NCBI GenBank assembly: GCA_947495165.1
Contig: CANLXM010000003.1
Location: 532,041 to 596,040, forward strand
Length of the DNA stretch: 64,000 nucleotides
Origin: an uncultured Cellulomonadaceae bacterium
Lineage (GTDB): Bacteria; Actinomycetota; Actinomycetes; Actinomycetales; Cellulomonadaceae
Direction of reading: 5' to 3'
This document shows, one piece after another, positions 25,514 through 33,914 of this stretch (positions are counted from its first letter, which is position 1; each line of letters starts with the position of its first letter). The notes below the pieces were generated by a model, which worked only from the letters and a program-made list of their open reading frames with translations, searched no databases and was not told where the DNA came from. The position numbers and the translations under genes are program-made.

Positions 25514-25555
25514 CCGACCAGGGACGTCGGCCACGGCCGGCGCTGCGCTGGTCGG
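25514..25555. terminator. Convergent-gene hairpin between SDR and crtR
   Basis: CCGACCAG (25514-25521) pairs with CTGGTCGG (25548-25555), and an inner GGCC-rich segment can also pair. It lies in the 46-base gap between convergent stops. Confidence 0.5.
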
Positions 25556-25556
25556 G

Positions 25557-26081
25557 TCAGACGTCGTCCGGAGAGCCCGGTGCCGGGGTCAACGGGATGA
25601 TGTCTGCCGACTCGAGCTCGTCCGAGATCGCCTCGAGGAACCGCACGAGGGGCGCCCGCGCCTCGTGCGGGACCTCAGCGGCGATCGCCGCCATCCGCCG
25701 GTGCATGTGGTCGAGGCGTTCGCGGATCTCCTGGTGCGCGTGACTCGTCGCGCGCACCACCACGCTCCGCCGGTCCGTCGGGTGAGGGGCGCGCACCAGG
25801 TGCCCGGAGGCCGTGAGGCGGTCCAGGAGCGCCGTCGTGGAGGCCGTCGAGATGCCCAGGTGAGCGCTGAGGTCGCGCGGGCTGACGTCCTTGGCGGCGC
25901 CCTCTCCGGCGACGACGAGCTGCAGGGCCTGGAGGTCCGAGACGTTCATGTCCATCGCGGCGCTCACGCGCCGGCGCATCGTCTGGTCGGCGCGCAGGAA
26001 CCGGCGCAGCGCCTCGAGCACCACGCGTATCTCCGTTTCGTGGTTCCAGTATCCCGGGGAACCTGCCGCCTCATCCTTCAC
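25557..26081 (-). CDS. crtR: MarR-family repressor, CrtR-like
   Basis: Winged-helix regulator of 174 residues, dimerisation helices at both ends and a central HTH (about 60-100, SPRDLSAHLGISTASTTALL) followed by the wing PHPTDRRSVVV. It is divergent from an MMPL transporter and a full C50-carotenoid operon, the same layout as CrtR in Corynebacterium glutamicum, a MarR-type repressor of the crt operon that responds to isoprenoid pyrophosphates. GTG start; TAGTAT (complement of 26088-26093) is 6 bases upstream, so the message is probably leaderless, and TCAACTAAC falls inside its own promoter spacer, which suggests autoregulation. Homology to CrtR is inferred from family and context. Confidence 0.82.
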   Translation of the reverse strand: MKDEAAGSPGYWNHETEIRVVLEALRRFLRADQTMRRRVSAAMDMNVSDLQALQLVVAGEGAAKDVSPRDLSAHLGISTASTTALLDRLTASGHLVRAPHPTDRRSVVVRATSHAHQEIRERLDHMHRRMAAIAAEVPHEARAPLVRFLEAISDELESADIIPLTPAPGSPDDV

Positions 26082-26087
26082 ATCGTC

Positions 26088-26137
26088 ATACTAGCCCATC
26101 AACTAACTAGGCAGTCTAGCAAAAACTGCGGTACGGT
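26088..26137. promoter_or_regulatory. Divergent crtR / carotenoid operon promoters with operator half-site
   Basis: Leaderless -10 boxes TAGTAT (minus, 26088-26093) and TACGGT (plus, 26132-26137) each end 6 bases before a GTG start. Between them lies TCAACTAAC at 26099-26107, identical to one arm of the palindrome before the LLM pair, flanked by several CTAG tetramers (26091, 26107, 26116). The left arm of the palindrome is not conserved here. Confidence 0.5.
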
Positions 26138-26143
26138 TCTGCT

Positions 26144-28297
26144 GTGAATACCCACGCCCGCGATTCGGCCACCGCCACGACCCGTACGCCGCGCTGGCTG
26201 CGCGTCCTGATCCCCGCCGTGCTGATCCTGGTGTGGCTGGCCCTCGCCGGCATCGGCGGTCCCTACTTCGGGAAGATCGGCGAGGTCTCGAGCAACGACC
26301 AGACCGCCTACCTGCCGGAGAGCGCCCAGTCCACGCAGGTGGCCAAGCGCACGGCCGAGTTCACCGGCGGCGACGCGATCCCGGCGATCGTGGTCGTCGA
26401 GAGCGAGGGGCCGCTCGCCCCCGAGGGCCTCGCAGCGATCGATGCGGCCGTCGGAGAGTTCGCCCAGGGAGGCTCCGTCGTCGGGCAGGCCTCCCCCGCG
26501 ATCCCGTCCGAGGACGGGCTCGCCGCCCAGGTGTTCCTCCCCCTCGACGCGAGCGCCGAGCTCGCACCCGTCGTCGAGGAGCTGCGCACCTCTCTGGCGG
26601 ACCTGCCGGCGGGGCTCGAGGCGTACGTCACCGGGCCGGCCGGACAGGCCGCTGACCTCGGGGCGGCGTTCGAGGGGATCGACGGACTGCTCCTGCTCGT
26701 CGCCCTCACCGCGGTCCTCGTGATCCTCGTGATCGTCTACCGCTCGCCGCTGCTGCCGTTCCTCGTGCTGGCGACCTCGCTGTTCGCGCTCTGCGCGTCC
26801 ATCCTCACGGTGTGGTGGCTCGCCAAGGCCGAGCTCGTCACGCTCAACGGCCAGGTGCAGGGCATCCTCTTCATCCTCGTCATCGGCGCAGCCACCGACT
26901 ACTCCCTGCTCTACGTGTCCCGCTACCGCGAGGCCATCGCGACCGAACGCCGCTGGCCCGCCACCTGGCGCGCCCTCCGTGGGTCCCTCGAGCCGATCCT
27001 CGCCTCCGGCGGCACCGTGATCGCCGGCCTGCTGTGCCTCCTGCTCAGCGACCTCGCGTCGAACCAGGCCCTCGGGCCCGTCGCGGCCGTCGGCATCGGT
27101 TTCGCGATGCTCGCCGCGCTCACGTTCCTTCCCGCGCTGCTCTACGCGACCGGCGCCGCAGCGTTCTGGCCGCGTCGGCCGAAGCCCCCGGTGGGCGACG
27201 ACGCGGGCACCCACCGCGCCGGAGTCTGGGGCGGCGTCGCGCGGTGGGTCACCCGCTCGCCGCGTGCGATCTGGGTCGGTTGCGTCGTGCTCCTGGTCGC
27301 CGCGAGCGTCGGCGTCAGCGGTCTCAAGGCCGACGGAGTGCCGCAGTCCGAGCTCGTGCTCGGCGCCTCCGACGCCCGCGACGGCCTCGAGGTGCTCGGC
27401 GAGCACTTCCCGGACGGTTCCGGCAGCCCTGCTCAGATCCTCGTGCCCGAAGAACGCCTGACGGACGCCGCCGCGACGATCCTCGCGCTCGACGGCGTCG
27501 ACTCGCTCGCCGTGCAGTCGAAGGACTCCCCCAGCGGGACGCTGCCCGTGACCGCCGAGGGTGTCCAGCCGCTCGGTGAGGGGGCGCCGACCGGGGAACC
27601 CACCGTGGTCGACGGCGACGTCCTGCTCTCGGCGACGCTGACGGACGCCGCCGACTCCACCGCCGCCGAGGAGACCGTGCGCGAGCTCCGCGCGGAGCTC
27701 GCCGACGACGCCCTCGTCGGCGGCGTCTCGGCCACGGCGCTCGACTCGAACGTCGCGTCGACCCACGACCGCAACCTGATCATCCCCGTCGCCCTGGTCG
27801 TGATCCTCCTCATCCTCATGGTCCTGCTCCGGTCGATCGTGGCGCCGGTCATCCTGATGGGAACGGTCGTCCTGTCCTACCTCGCGACCATGGGTGTCTC
27901 CGCGCTCGTGTTCAACGAGCTCCTCGGGTTCCCCGGGGCGGACCCGGCCGTGCCGCTGTACGGGTTCGTCTTCCTCGTGGCGCTGGGGGTCGACTACAAC
28001 ATCTTCCTCATGACCCGGGTCCGCGAGGAGTCGCAGCTGCACGGCACCCGCGAGGGCGTGGTGCGCGGGCTGTCAATCACCGGCAGCGTGATCACCTCGG
28101 CGGGCATCGTCCTGGCGGCCACGTTCGCGGCGCTGGCGGTCATCCCGATCCTCTTCCTCGCGCAGCTCGCGTTCATCGTCGCCTTCGGCGTGCTGCTGGA
28201 CACGTTCCTCGTCCGGTCGCTCCTCGTGCCGGCCGCGACCTACGACCTCGGGCGGTCGGTCTGGTGGCCGTCGCGCCTCAGCCGCTCGGCCAGCTGA
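26144..28297 (+). CDS. MMPL/RND-family membrane transporter of the carotenoid cluster
   Basis: 717 residues with two repeats of the MMPL layout: helix 1 (about 20-42), an extracytoplasmic domain, five or six helices (about 180-345), then the same again (helix about 370-390 and helices from about 545 to 705). Family-typical DYSLLYVSRYREA and DYNIFLMTRVREE follow the core helices of each half. It precedes idi-crtEBI in the same direction. In corynebacteria a homologous MMPL gene lies within the crt operon, so export or placement of carotenoid or another lipid is plausible but unproven. GTG start with a -10-like TACGGT 6 bases before it (leaderless). Confidence 0.85.
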   Translation: MNTHARDSATATTRTPRWLRVLIPAVLILVWLALAGIGGPYFGKIGEVSSNDQTAYLPESAQSTQVAKRTAEFTGGDAIPAIVVVESEGPLAPEGLAAIDAAVGEFAQGGSVVGQASPAIPSEDGLAAQVFLPLDASAELAPVVEELRTSLADLPAGLEAYVTGPAGQAADLGAAFEGIDGLLLLVALTAVLVILVIVYRSPLLPFLVLATSLFALCASILTVWWLAKAELVTLNGQVQGILFILVIGAATDYSLLYVSRYREAIATERRWPATWRALRGSLEPILASGGTVIAGLLCLLLSDLASNQALGPVAAVGIGFAMLAALTFLPALLYATGAAAFWPRRPKPPVGDDAGTHRAGVWGGVARWVTRSPRAIWVGCVVLLVAASVGVSGLKADGVPQSELVLGASDARDGLEVLGEHFPDGSGSPAQILVPEERLTDAAATILALDGVDSLAVQSKDSPSGTLPVTAEGVQPLGEGAPTGEPTVVDGDVLLSATLTDAADSTAAEETVRELRAELADDALVGGVSATALDSNVASTHDRNLIIPVALVVILLILMVLLRSIVAPVILMGTVVLSYLATMGVSALVFNELLGFPGADPAVPLYGFVFLVALGVDYNIFLMTRVREESQLHGTREGVVRGLSITGSVITSAGIVLAATFAALAVIPILFLAQLAFIVAFGVLLDTFLVRSLLVPAATYDLGRSVWWPSRLSRSAS

Positions 28298-28319
28298 ACC
28301 CGGACAAGGAGCTCTGACG

Positions 28320-28904
28320 ATGACCACGACCGCCGACCCGGCCGCGCCGCCGCCCGCCACCGAGGACCACGTCCTGCTCCTCGACGAGGAGGGCCGGCAC
28401 ATCGGCCAGATGCCGCGAGCGCTCGTGCACGGCACCGACACGCCGCTGCACCTCGCGTTCTCCTGCTACGTGTTCGGCGAGGACGGGGCGCTCCTGCTCA
28501 CGCGACGGGCCCTGTCCAAGCGGACGTGGCCGGGCGTGTGGACCAACTCCTTCTGCGGCCACCCGCGCACCGACGAGACGATGGTCGAGGCGATCGAGCG
28601 CCATGCGGCGCACGAGCTCGGCATGACCGTCACGGGCATCCAGCTGGCGCTGCCGGACTTCCGCTACCGCGCGGTCGACGCGAACGGCGTCGTCGAGAAC
28701 GAGATGTGCCCCGTGTACCTGGCCACCGTCGCGAGCGAACCCGACCCCAACCCGGACGAGGTCATGGAGCTCGCGTGGGGCGCGCCCGCGGATATCGGCC
28801 GGGCCATCGCCGCGACTCCCTGGGTCTTCAGCCCGTGGATGGTCAAGCAGATCCACGCGCTCGCCGAGCTCGAGGACGCCCCGCCGAGCGGTGGTGAGCG
28901 GTGA
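28320..28904 (+). CDS. idi: Isopentenyl-diphosphate delta-isomerase, type I
   Basis: Nudix-fold enzyme that interconverts IPP and DMAPP, feeding the carotenoid pathway. The 194 residues contain the active-site Cys in TNSFCGHPR near 79, the Nudix-like helix ETMVEAIERHAAHELG and the catalytic Glu pair in VENEMCPVYL near 123. ATG at 28320 with AAGGAG about 12 bases upstream. It lies 22 bases after the MMPL gene, and its stop overlaps the crtE start. Confidence 0.94.
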   Translation: MTTTADPAAPPPATEDHVLLLDEEGRHIGQMPRALVHGTDTPLHLAFSCYVFGEDGALLLTRRALSKRTWPGVWTNSFCGHPRTDETMVEAIERHAAHELGMTVTGIQLALPDFRYRAVDANGVVENEMCPVYLATVASEPDPNPDEVMELAWGAPADIGRAIAATPWVFSPWMVKQIHALAELEDAPPSGGER

Positions 28905-29917
28905 TGCTCGAGACCTTCCTGCACGACGGCGGCGCGCTCGCTGCGGACCTCGACCCGGACTACGCGCAGCTGTGGCGGAGCATGAGCCGGGCCAGCCACG
29001 GCGGCAAGCGGTTCCGCCCGGCGCTCGTCACCGGCGCCTACCAGGCGCTCGGTGGACATGACCTCGCGCTCGCCCAGCACGTCGGTGACGCCATCGAGCT
29101 GCTGCACACCGGGTTCGTCATGCACGACGACGTGATCGACCGCGACGAGATCCGCCGGGGCGAGCTCAACGTGTCGGGCACCTTTGCGCACCACGCTCTC
29201 GCCGCGGGTGCCAGGGCCGACAAGGCCGAGCTGCTCGGGCAGACCGCGGGGATCCTCGCGGGCGACCTCGCACTCGTCGGCGCGACCCGGATGATGGCGC
29301 TCGCTCCCACCGGTCCGGAGACGGTGCGCCGCCTCCTCGACCTGCTCGAGCGCGCGGTCCAGGTCACCGCCGCGGGCGAGCTCGCGGACGTGCGGTTCTC
29401 GCTCGACCTCAGCGACCCCACCCTCGGTGAGGTGCTCACGATGGCCGAGCACAAGACGGCCGTGTACTCGTTCGAGCTGCCGCTTCAGGCGGCCGCGGTG
29501 CTCGCGGGGGCGCCGCACGAGATCTCGGGGCGGCTGAGCGAGGTGGGCCGGATGGTCGGCATCGCTTTCCAGCTCGTCGACGACCTGCTCGGCGTGTTCG
29601 GTGACGAGGAACTCACGGGCAAGAGCACCGTCACCGATCTCCGCGAGGGCAAGGTCACGCCGCTCATCGCCTACGCGCGGACGACCGCCTGCTGGGCGAC
29701 CATCGCCGACGACGTGGGCGACCCGGACCTCACCCCCGAGCGCGCCCAGCACGTGCGCGACGTGCTCGAGTCGTGCGGCGCCAGGACCGCGATCGAGGAC
29801 CTCGCGACGGACTACGTCAGCACCGCGCTGTCCGTGACAGCGGACCTGCCCGTGCCCGACCAGTTCCGGGCGTGGGTCGCCGACATGACCGCGACCGCCG
29901 TGCAGCGGGCCGCGTGA
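28904..29917 (+). CDS. crtE: Geranylgeranyl diphosphate synthase
   Basis: Trans-prenyltransferase that condenses IPP with allylic diphosphates to GGPP, the C20 precursor of lycopene. About 337 residues with the substrate motif GGKRFRPALV near 30, first aspartate-rich motif MHDDVIDRDEIRRG near 72 and second motif FQLVDDLLGVFGDEE near 225. The ATG at 28904 overlaps the idi stop by one base; a GTG three bases earlier is the alternative, but GGTGA at 28893-28897 is better spaced for the ATG. Coupled by GTGA to crtB. Confidence 0.93.
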   Translation: MLETFLHDGGALAADLDPDYAQLWRSMSRASHGGKRFRPALVTGAYQALGGHDLALAQHVGDAIELLHTGFVMHDDVIDRDEIRRGELNVSGTFAHHALAAGARADKAELLGQTAGILAGDLALVGATRMMALAPTGPETVRRLLDLLERAVQVTAAGELADVRFSLDLSDPTLGEVLTMAEHKTAVYSFELPLQAAAVLAGAPHEISGRLSEVGRMVGIAFQLVDDLLGVFGDEELTGKSTVTDLREGKVTPLIAYARTTACWATIADDVGDPDLTPERAQHVRDVLESCGARTAIEDLATDYVSTALSVTADLPVPDQFRAWVADMTATAVQRAA

Positions 29918-30789
29918 GCGCGGACCGAGGGCGGATCCTCTACGACCGCGCCGCCCAGGACAGCGCCGCCGTCGTCATCCGCCGCTACTCCACGTCGTTC
30001 GGCTGGGCGGCTCGGCTGCTCGCCACGTCCGTCCGCCGGCACGTGCGCAACATCTACGCGCTCGTGCGGGTGGCCGACGAGGTCGTCGACGGGCCCTTCG
30101 CAGCCGACCAGCGCGCCGCCGCGCTCGACTCGCTCGAGCAGGAGGTCCACGCGGCCCTGCGCGACGGCTGCTCGACGAACCTCGTCGTGCACGCGTTCGC
30201 CCTGACCGCCCGGCAGGCGGGCATCGACCGCACGCTCGTCGACCCGTTCTTCGCCTCCATGCGCGCCGACCTCGACACGGCGGCGCACAGCCCGCAGTCC
30301 TTCGAGACGTACGTCTACGGCTCGGCCGAGGTCGTGGGCCTGATGTGCCTGCGGGTCTTCCTCCTCGACGTCGGCCCAGGGCAGCGTGAGCGCGCCTGGG
30401 ACCGCCTCTCCCCCGGTGCCCGGCGCCTCGGGGCCGCGTTCCAGAAGGTCAACTTCCTGCGTGACCTCGCAGCCGACTACGACGACCTGGGCCGCAGCTA
30501 CTTCCCTGGTGTCGCCGTCGAGGACCTGACCGACGCGCACCGCGACACGTTGCTGGACGACATCGACGCGGACCTGCGTGCCGCCGCCGGAGTGATCCCC
30601 GCGCTTCCTCGGTCGAGCCGGCGCGCGGTGCGGGCGGCGCACGACCTCTTCGCCGAGCTCTCCCGAGTGCTGCGTCAGACGCCCGCGCAGGAGCTGCGCC
30701 ACCGGCGGGTCCGCGTCAGCGGCCCGCGCAAGGTCAAGGTACTCGCGAGCGGCCTGCTCGCGACCGGAGCACGGGATGGGGCACGATGA
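29914..30789 (+). CDS. crtB: Phytoene synthase
   Basis: Condenses two GGPP to phytoene. 291 residues with RRYSTSFGWAARLL near 25, the first aspartate motif RVADEVVDG near 52 and the second NFLRDLAADYDDLGRSYFP near 180, which bind the Mg-diphosphates. The GTG at 29914 overlaps the crtE stop. The C-terminal tail is basic. Translation is coupled to crtI by ATGA. Confidence 0.94.
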   Translation: MSADRGRILYDRAAQDSAAVVIRRYSTSFGWAARLLATSVRRHVRNIYALVRVADEVVDGPFAADQRAAALDSLEQEVHAALRDGCSTNLVVHAFALTARQAGIDRTLVDPFFASMRADLDTAAHSPQSFETYVYGSAEVVGLMCLRVFLLDVGPGQRERAWDRLSPGARRLGAAFQKVNFLRDLAADYDDLGRSYFPGVAVEDLTDAHRDTLLDDIDADLRAAAGVIPALPRSSRRAVRAAHDLFAELSRVLRQTPAQELRHRRVRVSGPRKVKVLASGLLATGARDGAR

Positions 30790-32384
30790 CCGGCATGGGC
30801 AAGCGCGTGGTCGTGATCGGTGCGGGGATCTCAGGCCTCGCGACGGCCGCGCTCCTGGCGCGCGACGGCCACGACGTGACGGTGCTCGAGCAGCGGGAGG
30901 AGGTCGGCGGCCGCGCCGGGTCGTGGGAGTCCGCAGGGTTCCGCTTCGACACCGGTCCGTCCTGGTACCTCATGCCCGAGGTCTTCGACCACTTCTTCCG
31001 CCTGCTCGGGACGAGCGCCGCCCGGGAGCTCGATCTCGAGGTGCTCGACCCCGCGTACCGGGTCTTCTTCGAGGGCCACGACGAGCCCCTCGACATCCGG
31101 GCCGACCTCGAGACGAACGTCGCGACGTTCGAACGGGTCGAACCTGGTGCCGGCGCGCGGCTGCGCGACTATCTCGCCTCCGCCAAGGAGGCCTACGAGA
31201 TCGCTACGCGCCGGTTCCTCTACACTGACTTCCGCACGACGTCGGCGTTCCGCAGCCGCGAGGTCGTGCGCCGCTCGGGCCGTCTCGTGAGCCTGCTGAC
31301 CACGCCGCTCGCGACGTTCGTCGCGCGCTACTTCGCCGACAACAGGCTGCGGCAGGTGCTCGGTTACCCCGCCGTGTTCCTCGGCACCAGCCCGGACCGC
31401 GCGCCCAGCATGTACCACCTGATGAGCCACATGGACCTCGCCGACGGCGTCTACTACCCCCAGGGTGGTTTCACGCGCGTGATCGAGGCGATCGCCCGGC
31501 TCACCCACGAGAGCGGAGCGAGCATCCGCACGGGCGCTCGCGCGACCGCGGTGACCACCGCCCGCTCCGGTCGCGGCACCCGTGTCACGGGCGTCGACGT
31601 GCGCACCGCGTCGGGAGCGACCGAGCACGTACCGGCCGACGTCGTCGTCGGCGCGGGCGACCTGCACCACCTCGAGACCCAGCTACTCCCCCGCGACCTG
31701 CAGACCTATCCGCAGGAGTGGTGGGACCGCCGCACGTCAGGACCCGGCGCGGTCCTCGTGTACCTCGGCGTCGAGGGGACCCTGCCCGAGCTGTCCCACC
31801 ACTCGCTGTTCTTCACGCGGGACTGGGACGCCAACTTCTCGGCGATCTTCGGCGCCGAGCGGCGCATCCCCGACCCCGCCTCGATCTACGTGTGCAAGCC
31901 GTCGCAGACCGACCCGTCCGTCGCGCCGGCGGGCGCCGAAAACCTGTTCGTCCTCGTGCCCGTCCCGGCCGACGTAGGGATCGGCGCCGGCGGCGTCGAC
32001 GGCACCGGCAGCGCGGCGGTCGAGGCTGCCGCCGACGCCGCGATCGCCCAGGTGTCGCGCTGGGCGGGCATCGACGACCTCGCTGCGCGGGTGCGCGTGC
32101 GCCGGACGGTCGGTCCGGCGGACTTCGCGACCGACTTCTCGTCGTGGAGCGGCGGCGCCCTCGGGCCCGCCCACACCCTGCGCCAGAGCGCGTTCCTGCG
32201 GGCCCGGAACTCCTCTCGCAAGGTCGCGGGCCTGCTCTACGCCGGAGGATCGACGATCCCGGGCATCGGCCTGCCGATGTGCCTGATCAGCGCCGAGCTG
32301 ATCCTCAAGCGCTCTCGCGGCGACTCCTCGCCCGGGCCGTCGCCCGAGCCGACGGCGCCGGCGGGGGACGGGGTGGCGGCGTGA
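30786..32384 (+). CDS. crtI: Phytoene desaturase
   Basis: FAD-dependent desaturase converting phytoene to lycopene in four steps. 532 residues: the FAD-binding VVVIGAGISGLATAALLARD at the start, GGRAGSWESAGFRFDTGPSWY near 40, and the C-terminal FAD/substrate segment GLLYAGGSTIPGIGLPMCLISAE near 490. Peripheral membrane enzyme. Start overlaps the crtB stop by 4 bases. The last 30 residues are a Pro/Ser-rich extension. Confidence 0.94.
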   Translation: MTGMGKRVVVIGAGISGLATAALLARDGHDVTVLEQREEVGGRAGSWESAGFRFDTGPSWYLMPEVFDHFFRLLGTSAARELDLEVLDPAYRVFFEGHDEPLDIRADLETNVATFERVEPGAGARLRDYLASAKEAYEIATRRFLYTDFRTTSAFRSREVVRRSGRLVSLLTTPLATFVARYFADNRLRQVLGYPAVFLGTSPDRAPSMYHLMSHMDLADGVYYPQGGFTRVIEAIARLTHESGASIRTGARATAVTTARSGRGTRVTGVDVRTASGATEHVPADVVVGAGDLHHLETQLLPRDLQTYPQEWWDRRTSGPGAVLVYLGVEGTLPELSHHSLFFTRDWDANFSAIFGAERRIPDPASIYVCKPSQTDPSVAPAGAENLFVLVPVPADVGIGAGGVDGTGSAAVEAAADAAIAQVSRWAGIDDLAARVRVRRTVGPADFATDFSSWSGGALGPAHTLRQSAFLRARNSSRKVAGLLYAGGSTIPGIGLPMCLISAELILKRSRGDSSPGPSPEPTAPAGDGVAA

Positions 32385-32710
32385 CCGGCTGGTACCTCCT
32401 CGCGATCCTCGTCAGCCTCGCGTCCATGGTCGCGATCGACCGCCGCTGGCAGCTGTTCTGGTGGGCCGACCCCCGGCGCGCCGCAGTCGTGCACGGGGCC
32501 GGGATCGTGTTCTTCCTCGCCTGGGACGTCGCCGCCATCAGCCGCGGACTCTTCGAGCGCGGCCAGGGCAGCGCACTCACGGGGATCGAGCTGGCTCCCC
32601 ACCTGCCGATCGAGGAGATCTTCTTCGTGACCTTCCTGTGCTACCTGACGATGAACGTCTACGGTCTGGTCGCGCTGCGCCTCGCCGAGCGAGAGCGGGC
32701 CGCCCGGTGA
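32381..32710 (+). CDS. crtYe: C50 carotenoid cyclase subunit, CrtYe/LbtA type
   Basis: Small membrane protein of 109 residues with three helices (about 3-18, 35-55, 78-98) and the heterodimeric lycopene-cyclase motif LPIEEIFFVTFLCY near 75. With the next product it forms a two-subunit cyclase acting on the C45/C50 carotenoid. The GTG start overlaps the crtI stop. Whether the rings are epsilon, gamma or beta type cannot be told from sequence, so the e label is provisional. Confidence 0.88.
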   Translation: MTGWYLLAILVSLASMVAIDRRWQLFWWADPRRAAVVHGAGIVFFLAWDVAAISRGLFERGQGSALTGIELAPHLPIEEIFFVTFLCYLTMNVYGLVALRLAERERAAR

Positions 32711-33036
32711 GCTACGGCGTCTTCAACCTGCTGTTCGTCGTGGCCGTGGCCGTCGTCGCTGCCGTCGCGCTCGTGCGGGTGCCCCGGGCGCGGCGCGGCC
32801 GGGTGCTCACCGCGGCGGCCGTGACCGTGGTGGCACTGAGCATCCTCACCGTCGTGTTCGACTCCCTGATGATCGCGGCCGATCTCTTCCGGTACGACGA
32901 GGAGGCCCTGTCCGGCGTCGTGCTGTGGCTCACGCCCGTGGAGGACCTCGCGTGGCCTGTCGCCGTCGGGCTAGGCCTGCCCGCCGTGGCTGAGGCGATC
33001 GGGCTGCGCCCGCGCGCCCCGCAGGACGTCCGTTGA
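32707..33036 (+). CDS. crtYf: C50 carotenoid cyclase subunit, CrtYf/LbtB type
   Basis: Second cyclase subunit, 109 residues, again three membrane helices (about 5-23, 36-60, 75-98) and the motif TPVEDLAWPVAVGL near 76. It overlaps crtYe by 4 bases (GTGA) and crtEb by 4 bases (TTGA). CrtYe and CrtYf together resemble one fused lycopene cyclase of plant-independent fungal/archaeal type cut into halves. Confidence 0.88.
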   Translation: MSYGVFNLLFVVAVAVVAAVALVRVPRARRGRVLTAAAVTVVALSILTVVFDSLMIAADLFRYDEEALSGVVLWLTPVEDLAWPVAVGLGLPAVAEAIGLRPRAPQDVR

Positions 33037-33914
33037 GCACCGCGCAGGAGTGGCGCACCGGCGCGGCGCAGGTCCTGTTGTCCTCCCGGCCGGTGTCGTG
33101 GATCAACACGGCGTTCCCGTTCGGGGCCGCTTACCTGCTGGCGGGCGGGGGCGTCGACGCTGCCTGGGTCGTCGGCGTCCTGTACTTCCTCATCCCCTAC
33201 AACCTGCTGATGTACGGGATCAACGACGTGTTCGACTACGAGTCCGACCTCCGCAATCCGCGCAAGGGCGGCATCGAGGGCGCGGTCCTGTCCGACCGCT
33301 GGCACCGCACGACGCTCTGGGCGGCCGCGGGCTCGAACGTGCCGTTCCTCGTCTACCTGGCCCTCGTCGGGGACCTGGCCGCCGGCGTCGTGCTCGCGGT
33401 CAGCGTGTTCGCCGTGATCGCCTACTCGGCGCCGCGGCTGCGGTTCAAGGAACGCCCGGGGCTCGACTCGCTCACCTCCGCGACGCACTTCGTCAGCCCG
33501 GCCGTGTACGGCATCGCGCTCGCCGACGGCCCGGTCACCACCTCGGTGGTGCTCGCCCTCGCGGCGTTCTTCGCGTGGGGCGCCGCCTCGCAGGCGTTCG
33601 GGGCCGTCCAGGACATCACGGCGGACCGGGAGGGCGGCCTCGGCTCGATCGCCACGGTGTTCGGTGCGCGGCGGACGGTCCGGCTCGCCCTGGGTGGGTA
33701 CGTCCTCGCGTCGGTCCTGCTGCTGCCGCTCGGCTGGCCCGGCTGGGTGTGCGCGGTGCTTCCCCTGCTCTACGTCGCGAACGTCTGGCCCTACCGGAAC
33801 CTCACGGACGCCGACTGCGAGCGCGCGAACGCCGGCTGGAGGCGCTTCCTCTGGCTCAACATGGTGGCGGGCTTCGCCGTCACCCAGGTCATGATCCTCG
33901 CTGCGCTCGGGTAG
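33033..33914 (+). CDS. crtEb: Lycopene elongase/hydratase (UbiA prenyltransferase)
   Basis: Adds C5 units from DMAPP to both ends of lycopene, giving the C50 flavuxanthin-type skeleton that the CrtYe/Yf cyclase closes. 293 residues, about eight membrane helices and the two UbiA Asp motifs: INDVFDYESDLRNPRKGG near 63 and QDITADREGGLGSIATVFG near 196. The start is a TTG overlapping the crtYf stop. Its 3' end overlaps the convergent DUF2867 gene by 26 bases. Confidence 0.92.
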   Translation: MSTAQEWRTGAAQVLLSSRPVSWINTAFPFGAAYLLAGGGVDAAWVVGVLYFLIPYNLLMYGINDVFDYESDLRNPRKGGIEGAVLSDRWHRTTLWAAAGSNVPFLVYLALVGDLAAGVVLAVSVFAVIAYSAPRLRFKERPGLDSLTSATHFVSPAVYGIALADGPVTTSVVLALAAFFAWGAASQAFGAVQDITADREGGLGSIATVFGARRTVRLALGGYVLASVLLLPLGWPGWVCAVLPLLYVANVWPYRNLTDADCERANAGWRRFLWLNMVAGFAVTQVMILAALG

